Shown: positions 1 to 8,214, numbered from the stretch's first letter. The stretch: 34,510 nucleotides of DNA from Flavobacterium xanthum (GCF_900142695.1 NZ_FRBU01000035.1:1-34510); one strand, 5' to 3'. A program made the numbers and translations. Notes: generated by a model not told the origin, from the sequence alone.

Positions 1-186
1 ACCGGATTCCCAGTGTAAAAGTTTCATCTGATTATTATTTCGATTGATAAAAATGAACACTTCCCCACTATGTGCTACGCGTCCTAATTCATTGGTAACA
101 AGACCACACAAACCATTAAAACTTTTGCGCATATCGCAAACTTTGGGGTAGAGCAAAAAGGTATGTGAACTACTAAGGCTAAACAC
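1..186 (-). CDS. tnpB: IS66 family protein TnpB (Orf2), partial
   Basis: This is the N-terminal 62 codons of the IS66 Orf2 protein, cut by the window edge. The product is an accessory protein needed for IS66 transposition; its biochemical role is poorly defined. The family signature is clear: a YPKVCDMRKSFNGLCGLV stretch (compare the usual D.RK..dGL..lv) followed by SGEVFIFINRNNNQMKLLHW. The likely start is a GTG at 186-184 whose G is the last base of the TAG stop of the upstream gene, an overlap that suggests translational coupling. The remainder of the gene and tnpC lie left of the window. Confidence 0.85.
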   Translation of the reverse strand, partial: MFSLSSSHTFLLYPKVCDMRKSFNGLCGLVTNELGRVAHSGEVFIFINRNNNQMKLLHWESG

Positions 187-467
187 TAATATAGGTTTAC
201 TAAAGCCGAAAGTTCACTTAAATTATCCGTATCCACTCGCAGCACAACTCCATTAGGGTATACGATTTCGTATTTGTTTTCTAAAGCGAAAACTGGTTTT
301 TTCAGTGCAATAAAACCTCCGCTTTGTGCTTCTTCATTTTTGCTTTTTCGTATCCAATAGCTGAAGGTTCCTAATTTAATACCTGCTTGATCGCAATACG
401 CTTGTTGTGAAAGTCCACTTTGTTTCCAAGATTCAACTCGGGATAACATAAATTCATTTTTATTCAT
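186..467 (-). CDS. tnpA: IS66 family accessory protein TnpA-like (Orf1)
   Basis: A 93-residue protein matching IS66 Orf1/TnpA by size, position and content. The N-terminal half carries a helix-turn-helix-like segment (SRVESWKQSGLSQQAYCDQA, then GTFSYWIRK), as expected for a small DNA-binding accessory protein. The C-terminal half ends in a short beta-rich tail (YEIVYPNGVVLRVDTDNLSE) typical of the family. Its stop codon overlaps the GTG start of tnpB, as in other IS66 elements. Start is ATG at 467; a TAnnTTTG box lies 18-25 bases upstream. Confidence 0.8.
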   Translation of the reverse strand: MNKNEFMLSRVESWKQSGLSQQAYCDQAGIKLGTFSYWIRKSKNEEAQSGGFIALKKPVFALENKYEIVYPNGVVLRVDTDNLSELSALVNLY

Positions 468-484
468 GTCTAAATTGTTTAGAA

Positions 485-492
485 CAAAACTA
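485..492 (-). promoter_or_regulatory. Candidate -7 box of IS66 tnpA
   Basis: On the minus strand the sequence TAGTTTTG matches the Bacteroidota -7 consensus TAnnTTTG and lies 17 bases upstream of the tnpA ATG. No convincing -33 TTTG was identified. Confidence 0.4.
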
Positions 493-654
493 CTACCTTA
501 GGTTAATCTAAAAAATATGGGGTTCGTCGGGCGGATACCAAAAAACTGTCAAAAAAGGAGTACAGGAAAGTATTAGAATTAATGAAATTGCTTTAATTTT
601 TTTAAAGTTAATTATTAAAATGTTGCCCAACCACCTTAATTAGGAGTTGGGTTT

Positions 655-683
655 AATAAAAAAACCCAGAGCAAGTCTGGGTT
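655..683 (-). terminator. Rho-independent terminator downstream of Abi_2 locus
   Basis: An 8-bp perfect stem (AACCCAGA / TCTGGGTT) with a 5-base loop is followed on the minus strand by a run of T. It lies about 100 bases beyond the Abi_2 stop and would end transcripts arriving from the right. The remaining sequence between the IS end (538) and 783 shows a second inverted repeat (CCCAAC / GTTGGG near 625-652) and no gene. Confidence 0.75.
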
Positions 684-783
684 ATGTTTACTATTTTATA
701 GTGCAGCACTAATGCAAATGAATAGTTGGGCACTTTATAGTGCAAAATTATATCATTTATGTTATATAAAAAAACCTTTTAAC

Positions 784-1676
784 CTATTTTTTAAGGTAAC
801 CTATTTTGTCGCTAATAATTTTTTGTATTACAAGATTATCTGAATACTTATCAAACAAGGTACTTATTTCTTTCTCAATTATACTTTTTCTGCTACTAGA
901 GATACTTGAAAGAAAATATAAAATCACTTTTATGGAGGAATCCAAAGAGTGTCTGTTGTTATTGTTAAACAGAATTAATGGTGTGGTTTCAATTTCTTTG
1001 GGAGTGTTAGAGTCAAAAAGTATTCCACTATGAGCACAGATATTTCTAATAAAAATAATGGTTTTTAAGAAGTTTTGAAAAATTTTTACCTTTTTAATAC
1101 CATACAAATTAGCAATTTGAATCTTTAAATCATCTTCTTTTAATGAAAAATAAATTTTTTCAATAGTGCCAAAAGTTAAAAATTCTAATGTTTTCCAAGC
1201 TGGAGCATAAATGTCATTTGGATACTTTTGATGGTGCTTCCTTATAGGTTTATTATTAAACTTAAATTGGTCTGTGTAGCATTTGTTGGGAAAATCATCT
1301 ACAAATTTAGAATCCATTACTTTTTTACTCGCAAACCAAGTAGGGTTATCTGGGTAAGCATTAGAAATATGGTAAATTAGTTGGGTTCTTAAATTTATTT
1401 CAATTCTATTTCAATTCTATTTAAAGCCTTATTTAAAACGTTTTTTAAATCTACATCTAAATAGTACAAGCAAACTACATCAGAAAATTTTGTGCCTTTC
1501 TCAAAATTGTGGTCTTTGTCTATTTCAAAAGGATTCCAATAAAAACCCAACCTATAATAACCAATATCTGTTAAAATTTCTTTTGCTTTAAGTTCCTCTT
1601 CTTTATTTTCAAAAACTATTCCTCTTCTAGAAAGTTTTTGAATTTGTTCCTCTACTGTCGTTGCTTTGCTCCCCAT
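784..1676 (-). pseudogene. Abi_2 family abortive-infection protein (AbiD/AbiF-like), frameshifted
   Basis: Two consecutive minus-strand frames encode the two parts of one Abi_2-type protein. The first part (start ATG 1676) contains the N-terminal EEQIQKLSRRGIVF and IGYYRLGFYWNPF motifs and runs to ALNRIEI. The second resumes as NLRTQLIYHISNAYPDNPTW and ends at 784, with the family's RNICAHSGILF motif near the C-terminus. The join NRIEI-NLRT matches the conserved region of the family, but an 11-bp tandem duplication shifts frame there and leads to a stop within a few codons. Removing one copy restores a protein of about 293 residues, a normal family length. Abi_2 proteins are phage abortive-infection factors; this allele should be inactive unless the repeat contracts. 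A downstream ATG (1317) could give a 177-residue C-terminal fragment. Confidence 0.85.
1396..1421. repeat. 11-bp tandem duplication inside the Abi_2 gene
   Basis: The 11-base unit TTTCAATTCTA occurs at 1398-1408 and again at 1409-1419 (plus strand), with two further matching bases on each side. Because 11 is not a multiple of three, the duplication shifts the reading frame of the Abi_2 gene. Confidence 0.9.
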
Positions 1677-1860
1677 AATCTCAAATTGTAGGTCACAAAG
1701 GTTATGTTTTATACCCTATAATAAAAGCCAAACTTATTCACAATTAACTTGAGTTTTTAACAAGTAACTATCTGTTTTTTACGTACTAATAGGGGGATTT
1801 TGAGAAATAAAATAACTATTCTCATTTCACTCATATTAAATTCTACTATTTTCCTTTTTA

Positions 1861-1977
1861 TTAGTCCTTTGGTTTCACAATAATTTTAGGTTTCAATGAA
1901 TTTGATGGTTGAGGAGTCACTCTACCTAATGTTACTTTTACAATTTTGAATTCTGATTTTGGCTTTTTATCATTCAT
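1861..1977 (-). CDS. 38-residue Lys/Pro-rich hypothetical peptide
   Basis: A short frame starting ATG at 1977 and ending TAA at 1861. The product begins MNDKKPKSEFKIVKVTLGRV and ends in a Lys/Pro tail (KPKIIVKPKD); it has no membrane segment. It starts 3 bases after the stop of the 182-residue membrane protein gene upstream, the spacing of a coupled operon partner. Its basic, proline-containing composition resembles the C-terminal tail of that neighbour. I recognise no family. Evidence for it being real is only the clean frame, the position and the composition. The following 180 bases up to the Abi_2 start show no gene. Confidence 0.45.
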   Translation of the reverse strand: MNDKKPKSEFKIVKVTLGRVTPQPSNSLKPKIIVKPKD

Positions 1978-1980
1978 TCT

Positions 1981-2529
1981 TTATTTTTTAGGATAGGTAG
2001 GTGGGTTATTTTTGGGTGGAGTTGGAATTGTTCTACCCTTTTCTTCTGTTAATGGTTTTGGCTGGCTAGGATTTGGTTTTCCATTGTTGTTTGAATAGTT
2101 CATATTATAAATATTTATTGTTGCAAATGAGATAATTACAGTAATTCCAATAATCAAGGACCATATTGAAATCCTATTTAACCTATTAATTACTTTATTT
2201 CTTTCTTCAATATTTTTAAAAATAACATCATACTTTTCATCATCAATATCTTTAATTATTTCATCAGAATCAAGCATTGATTTGTAATGAGAATAAAGAT
2301 TAGAAAGTAAAGTAACAACCATCAAGAACATTCCCATTAGGATCAAAATCTTGCAAATTGCCTTATCAATAGTTACAATTTTCTCCATAAAGGTCAAAGA
2401 GAGAACAATGCCGCCAGAAGCCATTAAATTGATGTATTTTTCAAAATCGTCTTGACTTTTACTCTTATTGTCAGAAACTGAATTTCTGTATTCAATCCAT
2501 TCTTGATGTAATTTTTCTTCTTGGTTCAT
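1981..2529 (-). CDS. Hypothetical membrane protein with proline-rich tail
   Basis: A 182-residue protein not assigned to a family. It has a charged N-terminus (residues 1-33), two adjacent hydrophobic segments (about 35-53 and 58-82), a charged loop likely in the cytoplasm (about 83-118), a third membrane segment (about 120-142) and a hydrophilic Pro/Lys-rich tail from about 148 on. The layout is that of a small inner-membrane protein with soluble ends, as seen among effectors near defence genes, but no catalytic motif is visible. It sits between the restriction-modification pair and the 38-residue peptide, all on the minus strand; a 115-bp gap separates it from the 170-residue protein upstream. 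Confidence 0.7.
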   Translation of the reverse strand: MNQEEKLHQEWIEYRNSVSDNKSKSQDDFEKYINLMASGGIVLSLTFMEKIVTIDKAICKILILMGMFLMVVTLLSNLYSHYKSMLDSDEIIKDIDDEKYDVIFKNIEERNKVINRLNRISIWSLIIGITVIISFATINIYNMNYSNNNGKPNPSQPKPLTEEKGRTIPTPPKNNPPTYPKK

Positions 2530-2644
2530 AAATGCAAAATCTTGCTGTTTTCTACAATTTCTGTTTCGAATTATTCAAATTATGAAAAAACTTCTACTAT
2601 TCTAGACGTATTTTTTTTGAAATTTTAAATTATCATAGGTTGCA

Positions 2645-3157
2645 CTAATTTAACTTTTTACCAAATTCCTCAAAGAGTCCATAATAAGAATTTTTTTGAG
2701 CTTTCTGATTTTGAATAATTTGGTTGATTGGACTTAAGTTTAAAAAATACAACATCCCATTTTCCCAAGAATCCCATACTATTTCTGGAATTCTTCCTTT
2801 AGTGTACCATAAATATTCTTCAGAACAAAAGTTTAAATAATCAATAATTAAAAGTCTGTCCTTTTCATCTTTTAAAGTAAAATTTGCGTCTTTACTTAAA
2901 AGCTCATCAATCTCATTAAATTTATTATTAAACTTGCAGTCATATTTCTTATTGAAGCTTTCAAAAAGTTCTTTGAACATTTTGTCATTTTCCATTTTAT
3001 ACTGTCTAACTCCTATTGATATTGAAATTCCTGTAGCTAGAACAGCTCCAATTATTTCTAATTTATTTCCTAAAAAATAAAATAAGCATATGCTAATTAC
3101 TAATGTCCCTACATTAATAAGAAGTAAATCTGAATATCTTTTAAACCAATTTATCAC
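2645..3157 (-). CDS. Hypothetical membrane protein linked to type IIG RM gene
   Basis: A 170-residue protein with two N-terminal membrane segments (about 10-30 and 34-51) and a cytoplasmic helical domain. The stretch LLIIDYLNFCSEEYLWYTKG with a later VWDSWENGMLYFLN recalls DUF4760-like small membrane proteins, but I cannot confirm that. The start is GTG at 3157, two bases after the TAG stop of the restriction-modification gene, so the two are almost certainly one transcript and translationally coupled. Its role is unknown; the tight coupling suggests it acts with, or modifies, the RM enzyme. Confidence 0.75.
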   Translation of the reverse strand: MINWFKRYSDLLLINVGTLVISICLFYFLGNKLEIIGAVLATGISISIGVRQYKMENDKMFKELFESFNKKYDCKFNNKFNEIDELLSKDANFTLKDEKDRLLIIDYLNFCSEEYLWYTKGRIPEIVWDSWENGMLYFLNLSPINQIIQNQKAQKNSYYGLFEEFGKKLN

Positions 3158-3159
3158 AA

Positions 3160-6100
3160 CTAACTCTTCTCTACAATTTTTATTTCCTCTTTACTCAACC
3201 CATACAACTCATAAACCATTGTATCAATAGCTTTATCCGTAGCATCAATTTGAGATTTTAATTCTAATACTTTTTTACTTTCTTCCATAAAATAATCCTC
3301 CCATTCTGCTTCTTGAGATAAGGAGAGTTTTACTTTCTTTTTAGCTAACTCTTTGATGAATTCAGGATAAGTCAATTTGTACCAATCCTGTAATTTTTTT
3401 GGCAAATCTTCTAACTCAAATTTTCTTTGAATCGCTCTTTGGAATTTTTGAGATTGATTTTTGAGCTCTGTGTTTAGAGAAAGCATCAAATCAGTTTTTT
3501 CAATAAAAGGTTGTTGTTTTTGAATGGGTAATTCAACTAAGGGAATATTTTTTATATCGTTTACTAATATTTTCGGAAACAAACCTTTATTTGCTTTCGG
3601 GGATGTTTTTTTTACAAACCATCCCAATAATTTTGAATTAAGGATAGAAAGGGAGTATTTTAATTCCAAAACTTTTAAGTCATTTATAATGTTAATTGCA
3701 GAAGGAGTATTGTAATATTCTAAATCTGTATATCCACAAAACATAGTTCCAGAAATAATTTCTCTAATCAAAATCCTCTCTGAAGTAAAAAATTTTATCT
3801 TTCTGGGGGCAGCCAACCATTCACCATAACTTATCCACAACTTTCCATTCCATTCAATATTGTATCTATTAATGTCTCCACCTTTTAATTCTTGCTTGAA
3901 TGTGTTATCTTTTCGAAATTCTGAATGCCAAATTCTATTTTTTATCGTATACTCGTCGTGCCCTCTGTATTTATCATATGGTATCAACCCTTGAGAAACT
4001 TCATAAAAATCTTTTAAGGGTTTAAAATATTGTAATTTATTAATTATTAATTTCTCATTAGAATTCTGGGAAAACAAGCTTAAAATATTTTCTATTTGTC
4101 CTAAAATATCGTTTTTATTGTAATTTCCAACACTTTTAAATTCCCTGTTATCAACCTTTAGCAAATTTGTGGTATAATCTTCAACTTTATTTCTAAATGA
4201 AAATATACAAGTCCTTACTGAAGCATCAACAAAAGTATTATCATTTGATAAGTCAATAATTTGATATACCTGTAAATTTTTAAAAATAGTTTCTCTATAT
4301 TTTATTCCAAATAGTGTAGACAAAAATGTATTAGGGAATATATATGATAAAACAGAGTTGTTTTTTAAAATTATTTTATAAAGGGAGATAAAATAAATAT
4401 ATATCTCAAAATCCGGAACTAATGAATCAAAATTTGAAAGATACCTTTTCTCAATTTCGTTAAAACTAACCCCATAAGGTGGATTTCCAATAACTACATC
4501 AAAACCTCCTTTTTCAAATACTTTGGGAAACTCGTTTCGCCAATTAAAGGCTTTATCTCCTGCAATTTCAGGATCATCAATTAAGGAGTTTCCACATTTT
4601 ATATTACTGTTTAAATCGTTTAGTTTACGGTTAGGTTGAGCGGTTCGTAGCCACAAAGAGAGTTTGGCAATTTCTACACTTTCCTCATTTAAATCTACTC
4701 CAAACAAGTTGTTTTCCAGGATGCTTTTCTCCACATCACTCAATACCATAGCATCACCAAAGAGCTTGGCTTGCAGTTCATCTACATACGTATGCTCTGC
4801 AATTAAAAAGTTTAAAGCTTCATTCAGGAAAGCACCAGAACCACAAGCAGGATCTATAATGGTTACTTGCAACAACCACTTTCTGTACTCTTCTAATTTA
4901 TCAATTAGCCCTTTAATGGTTTTCTTCTGCCTTTTTTTATCAGTGTAATACTCTTCTTCAATTATTTCAAGTGCGGCTTTCTTTTCGGTACACAATTTAC
5001 CAACCGTGTTTTCTACGATGTATTTAGTAATGTATTTTGGAGTATAAAAAACACCGTCTTTTTTACGTTTGGTTTTAGATTTATCAATTACAGCACCTTC
5101 TAATTGGGCTTTAATTTCATCCAATTCATTCAAGGAATTTTCAAAAATATGCCCTAAAATATTGACGTCTACTTCACTAGAAAAATCATACTCAGACAGT
5201 TTTAAAGTATGGGTATACAATAAGTCATCATCAATAATAATACTATCTAAAATTCCATCTGGTTTAAATAAGCCACCATTATAAGCAAACACATCATACT
5301 GCTTGCCTTTATAACCTGTATTCAAATAACCAAAATATTTCTTGAATCTATCGTAAAGCGGCGTGTATTCATCTAATTCCCGTAATTGATTCCATTGACT
5401 TAATATCAACTTAACAGAGTTAGGAGGCAGTAGGTTTCTATCTTCACCAAATAGCAAAAACAAAAATCGATCTAATAGCTTTTGAGATTTTTTAAAAAGT
5501 TCCAGTGGTTCATAAGCTGGATTCAAAGCCACTAAACTTTGGTACAATTCTCTTTTAAAAATAGAATAGTCCTTATATAGTTTTTTGGTGATTACATCCT
5601 CTTCACTAAGCGATTCGGCTTTGATTTTTTTGGCAACATCATTAGCTATGTTTTCATAACCAAGACATAAATAGAGTAACGAGAAGTCTTCTTGCGTAAG
5701 TGTGAACAAATTGAATTCTATGTGTTCTATGGCATTATCAATATAGAATCGTAATTTTTCAAAATTAGAAGTAATAACATACACACATTCCGGCTGATTG
5801 TTTTTATAACCAAAAGCTTGTACTTCAATCTTTCCTAAATCAGTAGTATTGGTTCCTTTTAGCTCAATTACAGCCTTAACTTTGGTATCTATAATAATGG
5901 CACCATCAGCTTTTTTACTGTCTTTTACATTTTTATATTCAGTGGTAAGATTGTATGGCGTTTCTGAGGAAGAAGCAGGTTTGGTGTAACCCAATATTTT
6001 CACGAACAAATCTTCCAGAAATTCACCTTGATACTGTTCTTCTTTTAAACTTTTAATTTCCTCCTGAACTTTGGGATTCAAAAAATGAGTTTTATAAGAT

Positions 6101-6177
6101 TCCCATTTAAGAGAAATACGTTCCTTATTTTGGGTGTTTAAATATTTGGTAATTACAGTCTTTTGGAAAAGGGACAT
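3160..6177 (-). CDS. Type IIG restriction-modification enzyme (fused nuclease, N6-adenine methyltransferase and specificity domains)
   Basis: A 1005-residue single-chain restriction and DNA-methylation enzyme of the Eco57I/BREX-unrelated type IIG class. The N-terminal nuclease shows a PD-(D/E)XK pattern, Asp91 and Glu105-Leu-Lys107 within VIELKGT. A helical connector follows (about 180-370). The methyltransferase has motif X-like GVFYTPKYITKYIV (375-388), motif I DPACGSGAF (442-450) and motif IV NPPY (565-568), the catalytic signature of adenine-N6 methylation. The C-terminal part (about 640-910) fits a TaqI-C-like target-recognition domain, followed by a helical tail. All motifs look intact and the length is usual. 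Start is ATG at 6177; a TAAATTTG box lies 32-39 bases upstream. The target sequence cannot be read from the protein. Confidence 0.93.
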   Translation of the reverse strand: MSLFQKTVITKYLNTQNKERISLKWESYKTHFLNPKVQEEIKSLKEEQYQGEFLEDLFVKILGYTKPASSSETPYNLTTEYKNVKDSKKADGAIIIDTKVKAVIELKGTNTTDLGKIEVQAFGYKNNQPECVYVITSNFEKLRFYIDNAIEHIEFNLFTLTQEDFSLLYLCLGYENIANDVAKKIKAESLSEEDVITKKLYKDYSIFKRELYQSLVALNPAYEPLELFKKSQKLLDRFLFLLFGEDRNLLPPNSVKLILSQWNQLRELDEYTPLYDRFKKYFGYLNTGYKGKQYDVFAYNGGLFKPDGILDSIIIDDDLLYTHTLKLSEYDFSSEVDVNILGHIFENSLNELDEIKAQLEGAVIDKSKTKRKKDGVFYTPKYITKYIVENTVGKLCTEKKAALEIIEEEYYTDKKRQKKTIKGLIDKLEEYRKWLLQVTIIDPACGSGAFLNEALNFLIAEHTYVDELQAKLFGDAMVLSDVEKSILENNLFGVDLNEESVEIAKLSLWLRTAQPNRKLNDLNSNIKCGNSLIDDPEIAGDKAFNWRNEFPKVFEKGGFDVVIGNPPYGVSFNEIEKRYLSNFDSLVPDFEIYIYFISLYKIILKNNSVLSYIFPNTFLSTLFGIKYRETIFKNLQVYQIIDLSNDNTFVDASVRTCIFSFRNKVEDYTTNLLKVDNREFKSVGNYNKNDILGQIENILSLFSQNSNEKLIINKLQYFKPLKDFYEVSQGLIPYDKYRGHDEYTIKNRIWHSEFRKDNTFKQELKGGDINRYNIEWNGKLWISYGEWLAAPRKIKFFTSERILIREIISGTMFCGYTDLEYYNTPSAINIINDLKVLELKYSLSILNSKLLGWFVKKTSPKANKGLFPKILVNDIKNIPLVELPIQKQQPFIEKTDLMLSLNTELKNQSQKFQRAIQRKFELEDLPKKLQDWYKLTYPEFIKELAKKKVKLSLSQEAEWEDYFMEESKKVLELKSQIDATDKAIDTMVYELYGLSKEEIKIVEKS

Positions 6178-6208
6178 CTTGCGGAATTAATAGTTTTGAT
6201 AAAAGTAA

Positions 6209-6216
6209 CAAATTTA
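6209..6216 (-). promoter_or_regulatory. Candidate -7 box of the RM gene
   Basis: TAAATTTG on the minus strand matches TAnnTTTG, 31 bases upstream of the RM start codon. No clear TTTG at -33. Confidence 0.4.
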
Positions 6217-6555
6217 AGTAGATTTCGTAGGAATTACTTTCTTACTTATCTACTGCTTGTAATTTAGTACTAGTTAACTTTCCTCAAATAAAGTATTAAT
6301 AATGGCAATTAGCAATACCCATAAGTAGTAATATTTTAGAAAGCACCTACTTTGACTTTTTCCAAAACATTCATTCGTTAGCCATACCCATTTGTAAAAG
6401 AAGTTCATTTACGAACTTTAAAATCATTTGCATATTTCATAGTTGAGTACTACTGATCTTATCCCTGTAAAACAATTGCATCAATTAGAAAAAAATTTAA
6501 TTGAAGAAAAGACTTTTTGTTAATAACTAAGTTTCTAAAGTACATAAAAATCTTA

Positions 6556-6563
6556 TAATTTTG
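6556..6563 (+). promoter_or_regulatory. Candidate -7 box of the toxin-antitoxin-chaperone module
   Basis: TAATTTTG matches TAnnTTTG 28 bases before the first ATG of the module. A TTTC at 6532-6535, 20 bases upstream, could serve as a weak -33 element. Confidence 0.45.
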
Positions 6564-6591
6564 CTAAATAATAAACCTATAAGTTGATTTA

Positions 6592-7164
6592 ATGAAAATA
6601 GTTCCTATATTTGTCCAAGAAAATAAGCGCGAGGGATTATTTTCTATTCACTTAAAAGGTGAGCTTGAAGATGAAGTAACCAAATGTATTGATCAATGGT
6701 TATTGAATCCTCAATATTTATACGATTTTTTCACTTTACATCAAGACGATTTAAATAGTGGTTATTATGGAAAAACAATCAGCATACAACAAGCAATTAA
6801 TTATACCCGGAAAGAAGCCGAATATTAATTTGACCAACTCGAAAGCTTGGCAATTTCAGGAACAAATATCGGCGGTGACAACCTGTCTATAGTTTTCCAA
6901 CCTTTACGCAACCTTGACTACACGCAAAAAGAACTTCAACAAGTCAAAGCCAAAACACAAATTCAAAAAAAATGGTTGCGCATGTATGCAATTAAAATTG
7001 GACCAAACACATTTATTGTTACTGGCGGAGCAATAAAATTAGTTGGGACTATGGACGAAAGAACTCATTTACTCAAAGAAAAACAAAAATTAGAAGACAT
7101 TAAATATTATTTGAAAGAAGAAGGAATTCTGGATCAAGATGATTTTGAAGTGTATGAAATTTAA
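6592..7164 (+). pseudogene. Putative toxin of an Xre-linked TA module, interrupted by in-frame TAA
   Basis: A 190-codon frame with one in-frame TAA at 6826-6828 (codon 79). The sequence on both sides is in the same frame and continuous: KEAEY before the stop, FDQLESLAISG after it. The C-terminal part has an invariant-looking core (WLRMYAIKIG, then FIVTGGAIKL) and a helical end (KLEDIKYYLKEEGI). I recognise this layout as a family common in Bacteroidota that sits directly upstream of an Xre antitoxin; its arginine-rich strand and terminal helix recall RelE/HigB toxins, but that fold assignment is inference. The stop of the full frame is 3 bases before the antitoxin ATG. As written the gene gives a 78-residue fragment, so the toxin is probably inactive unless TAA is read through. 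Confidence 0.7.
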
Positions 7165-7167
7165 TAT

Positions 7168-7584
7168 ATGGAGCTAAACGAAAGATTAGACAAGTTTGAA
7201 AAATTAGTAAGCGACAAGCCTTCTAGTTTTCTTTCAAAGTTGGCCTACTATAAAGCCAACAAAAAATGGATAGATCAATCTTCAAAAGTTGCGATTAATG
7301 TTCTAGAAGCATTAAGCCAGAAAGGATTGTCTCAAAAAGACCTAGCCAAAAAAATGAATGTTTCAGCACAACAAGTAAACAAAATTATCAAGGGAAAACA
7401 AAATTTAACTTTTGAAACGATCAGTAAACTTGAGACTGCGTTAGAAATTTCATTAATAGAAGTAATAGAATATAAACCAGTAGCAGAAATTAAAACTTCG
7501 GCTATTCACATAAAATCAGCTTCGTCTACATTGAAAGAAGAGTTTATTGTAGTAAGTGTAAATAAAGATACTTCTACTACATAA
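7168..7584 (+). CDS. Xre-family antitoxin (HigA-like), possibly shortened at C-terminus
   Basis: A 138-residue protein with an N-terminal helical segment and an Xre helix-turn-helix at about residues 48-98 (SQKDLAKKMNVSAQQVNKII is the recognition part). It should bind the module's promoter and neutralise the upstream toxin. The TAA at 7582-7584 may itself be a nonsense mutation: the same frame continues without a shift for 32 codons to a TAG at 7681-7683, and that end would overlap the chaperone start by a few codons, as expected for a compact TA operon. Either way the DNA-binding domain is complete. Start is ATG at 7168. Confidence 0.8.
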   Translation: MELNERLDKFEKLVSDKPSSFLSKLAYYKANKKWIDQSSKVAINVLEALSQKGLSQKDLAKKMNVSAQQVNKIIKGKQNLTFETISKLETALEISLIEVIEYKPVAEIKTSAIHIKSASSTLKEEFIVVSVNKDTSTT

Positions 7585-7658
7585 ATACCGCAGATGAAAG
7601 TAGTACATAATAAAATGGACTATTCAGAATCTCACAACCAATATGCGATTGCAAGGTA

Positions 7659-8093
7659 TTGGAAAATAACAAAAAAGATATAGAGTTTAGTATTAAAGGT
7701 ATTAAGACTGAGCAATTTGCTTTGTATGAAGAAAATCATCTTGACAAAGGCAAAATTAATTGAGAGACCAATTTATCTTACGGTTTAAATACTGAAGAAA
7801 GAGATTTTATAACTTCAATCAAATTTACTTTTGAAATGAAAAAGAAGCCTTTCATCACAATTCAAGTAAATTGTATTTTTAAAATTGGAATTGAATCTTT
7901 TAATGATTTAGTAGCTGATGGTAAAATTATTATTCCAAGTTGGTTTATAGCACACATGGCAATGATAACAGTGGGCACTTCAAGAGGAATTCTACATTCT
8001 AAAACAGAAGGGACAATCTTCAATAAGTACATCTTGCCTACAATCAATGTAGCACAGATGATTCCTGAGGACGCAATTTTTGATCACAATTAA
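7659..8093 (+). pseudogene. SecB-like chaperone of a TAC-type module, interrupted by in-frame TGA
   Basis: A 145-codon frame starting at TTG 7659 (reading L/M-ENNKKDIEFSIKGIK) and ending at TAA 8093. One TGA at 7761-7763 (codon 35) interrupts it; sequence before and after is in the same frame. Size and pattern fit a SecB-like fold: N-terminal strand IEFSIKGIKTEQFALYEEN, strands FTFEMKKK and ITIQVNCIFKI, then the helix-strand end FIAHMAMITVGTSRGIL...LPTINVAQM, which parallels the end of SecB where a P.in motif follows a helix and a small-residue loop. In TAC systems (for example the Mycobacterium tuberculosis HigBA-SecB-like module) such a chaperone protects the antitoxin. The first 177 bases were easy to miss because the only ATG-led frame starts at 7836. 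Confidence 0.65.
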
Positions 8094-8214
8094 AATACAA
8101 ATATTAATAAAAAAGGCATATAATTCGGGAACATAGCAAAGTAAAACAACGTAAAGTCTTGATTAAAATGCTAGTCAGAATCCTTAGTTCAAGCCCAAGA
8201 GCCAGAACTTTTTC

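Larger units (their letters stand above)
1..538 (-). mobile_element. IS66-family insertion sequence, right edge only
   Basis: The left edge of the window holds the promoter-proximal end of an IS66-family element on the minus strand: an accessory TnpA-like gene followed by the start of TnpB. The DDE transposase gene tnpC would lie further left, outside the window. A candidate outer end reads inward from about 538 as GTATCCGCCCGACGAACC, which loosely resembles the GTAA...CGG type ends of this family. The exact end and any 8-bp target duplication cannot be confirmed because the other end is missing. Confidence 0.7.
6178..6591. other. Divergent intergenic region between RM gene and TAC-like module
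   Basis: This 414-bp AT-rich stretch separates the minus-strand RM gene from the plus-strand module. It holds candidate promoters for both sides and one short inverted repeat (AAGTTC / GAACTT, around 6400-6418). I see no gene or RNA in it. Confidence 0.6.

Noticed and set aside
806..1033. Plus-strand frame of 75 codons
   Set aside because: It lies antisense within the Abi_2 gene and has low-complexity hydrophobic content; a shadow frame.
3160..6177. BREX or DISARM methyltransferase
   Set aside because: Nuclease, methyltransferase and recognition parts in one chain, with no partner ATPase, protease or helicase genes nearby, fit type IIG.
7620..7683. Short ATG-led frame between antitoxin and chaperone as a separate peptide gene
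   Set aside because: It is in the antitoxin frame and better explained as that gene's C-terminal tail beyond a TAA.
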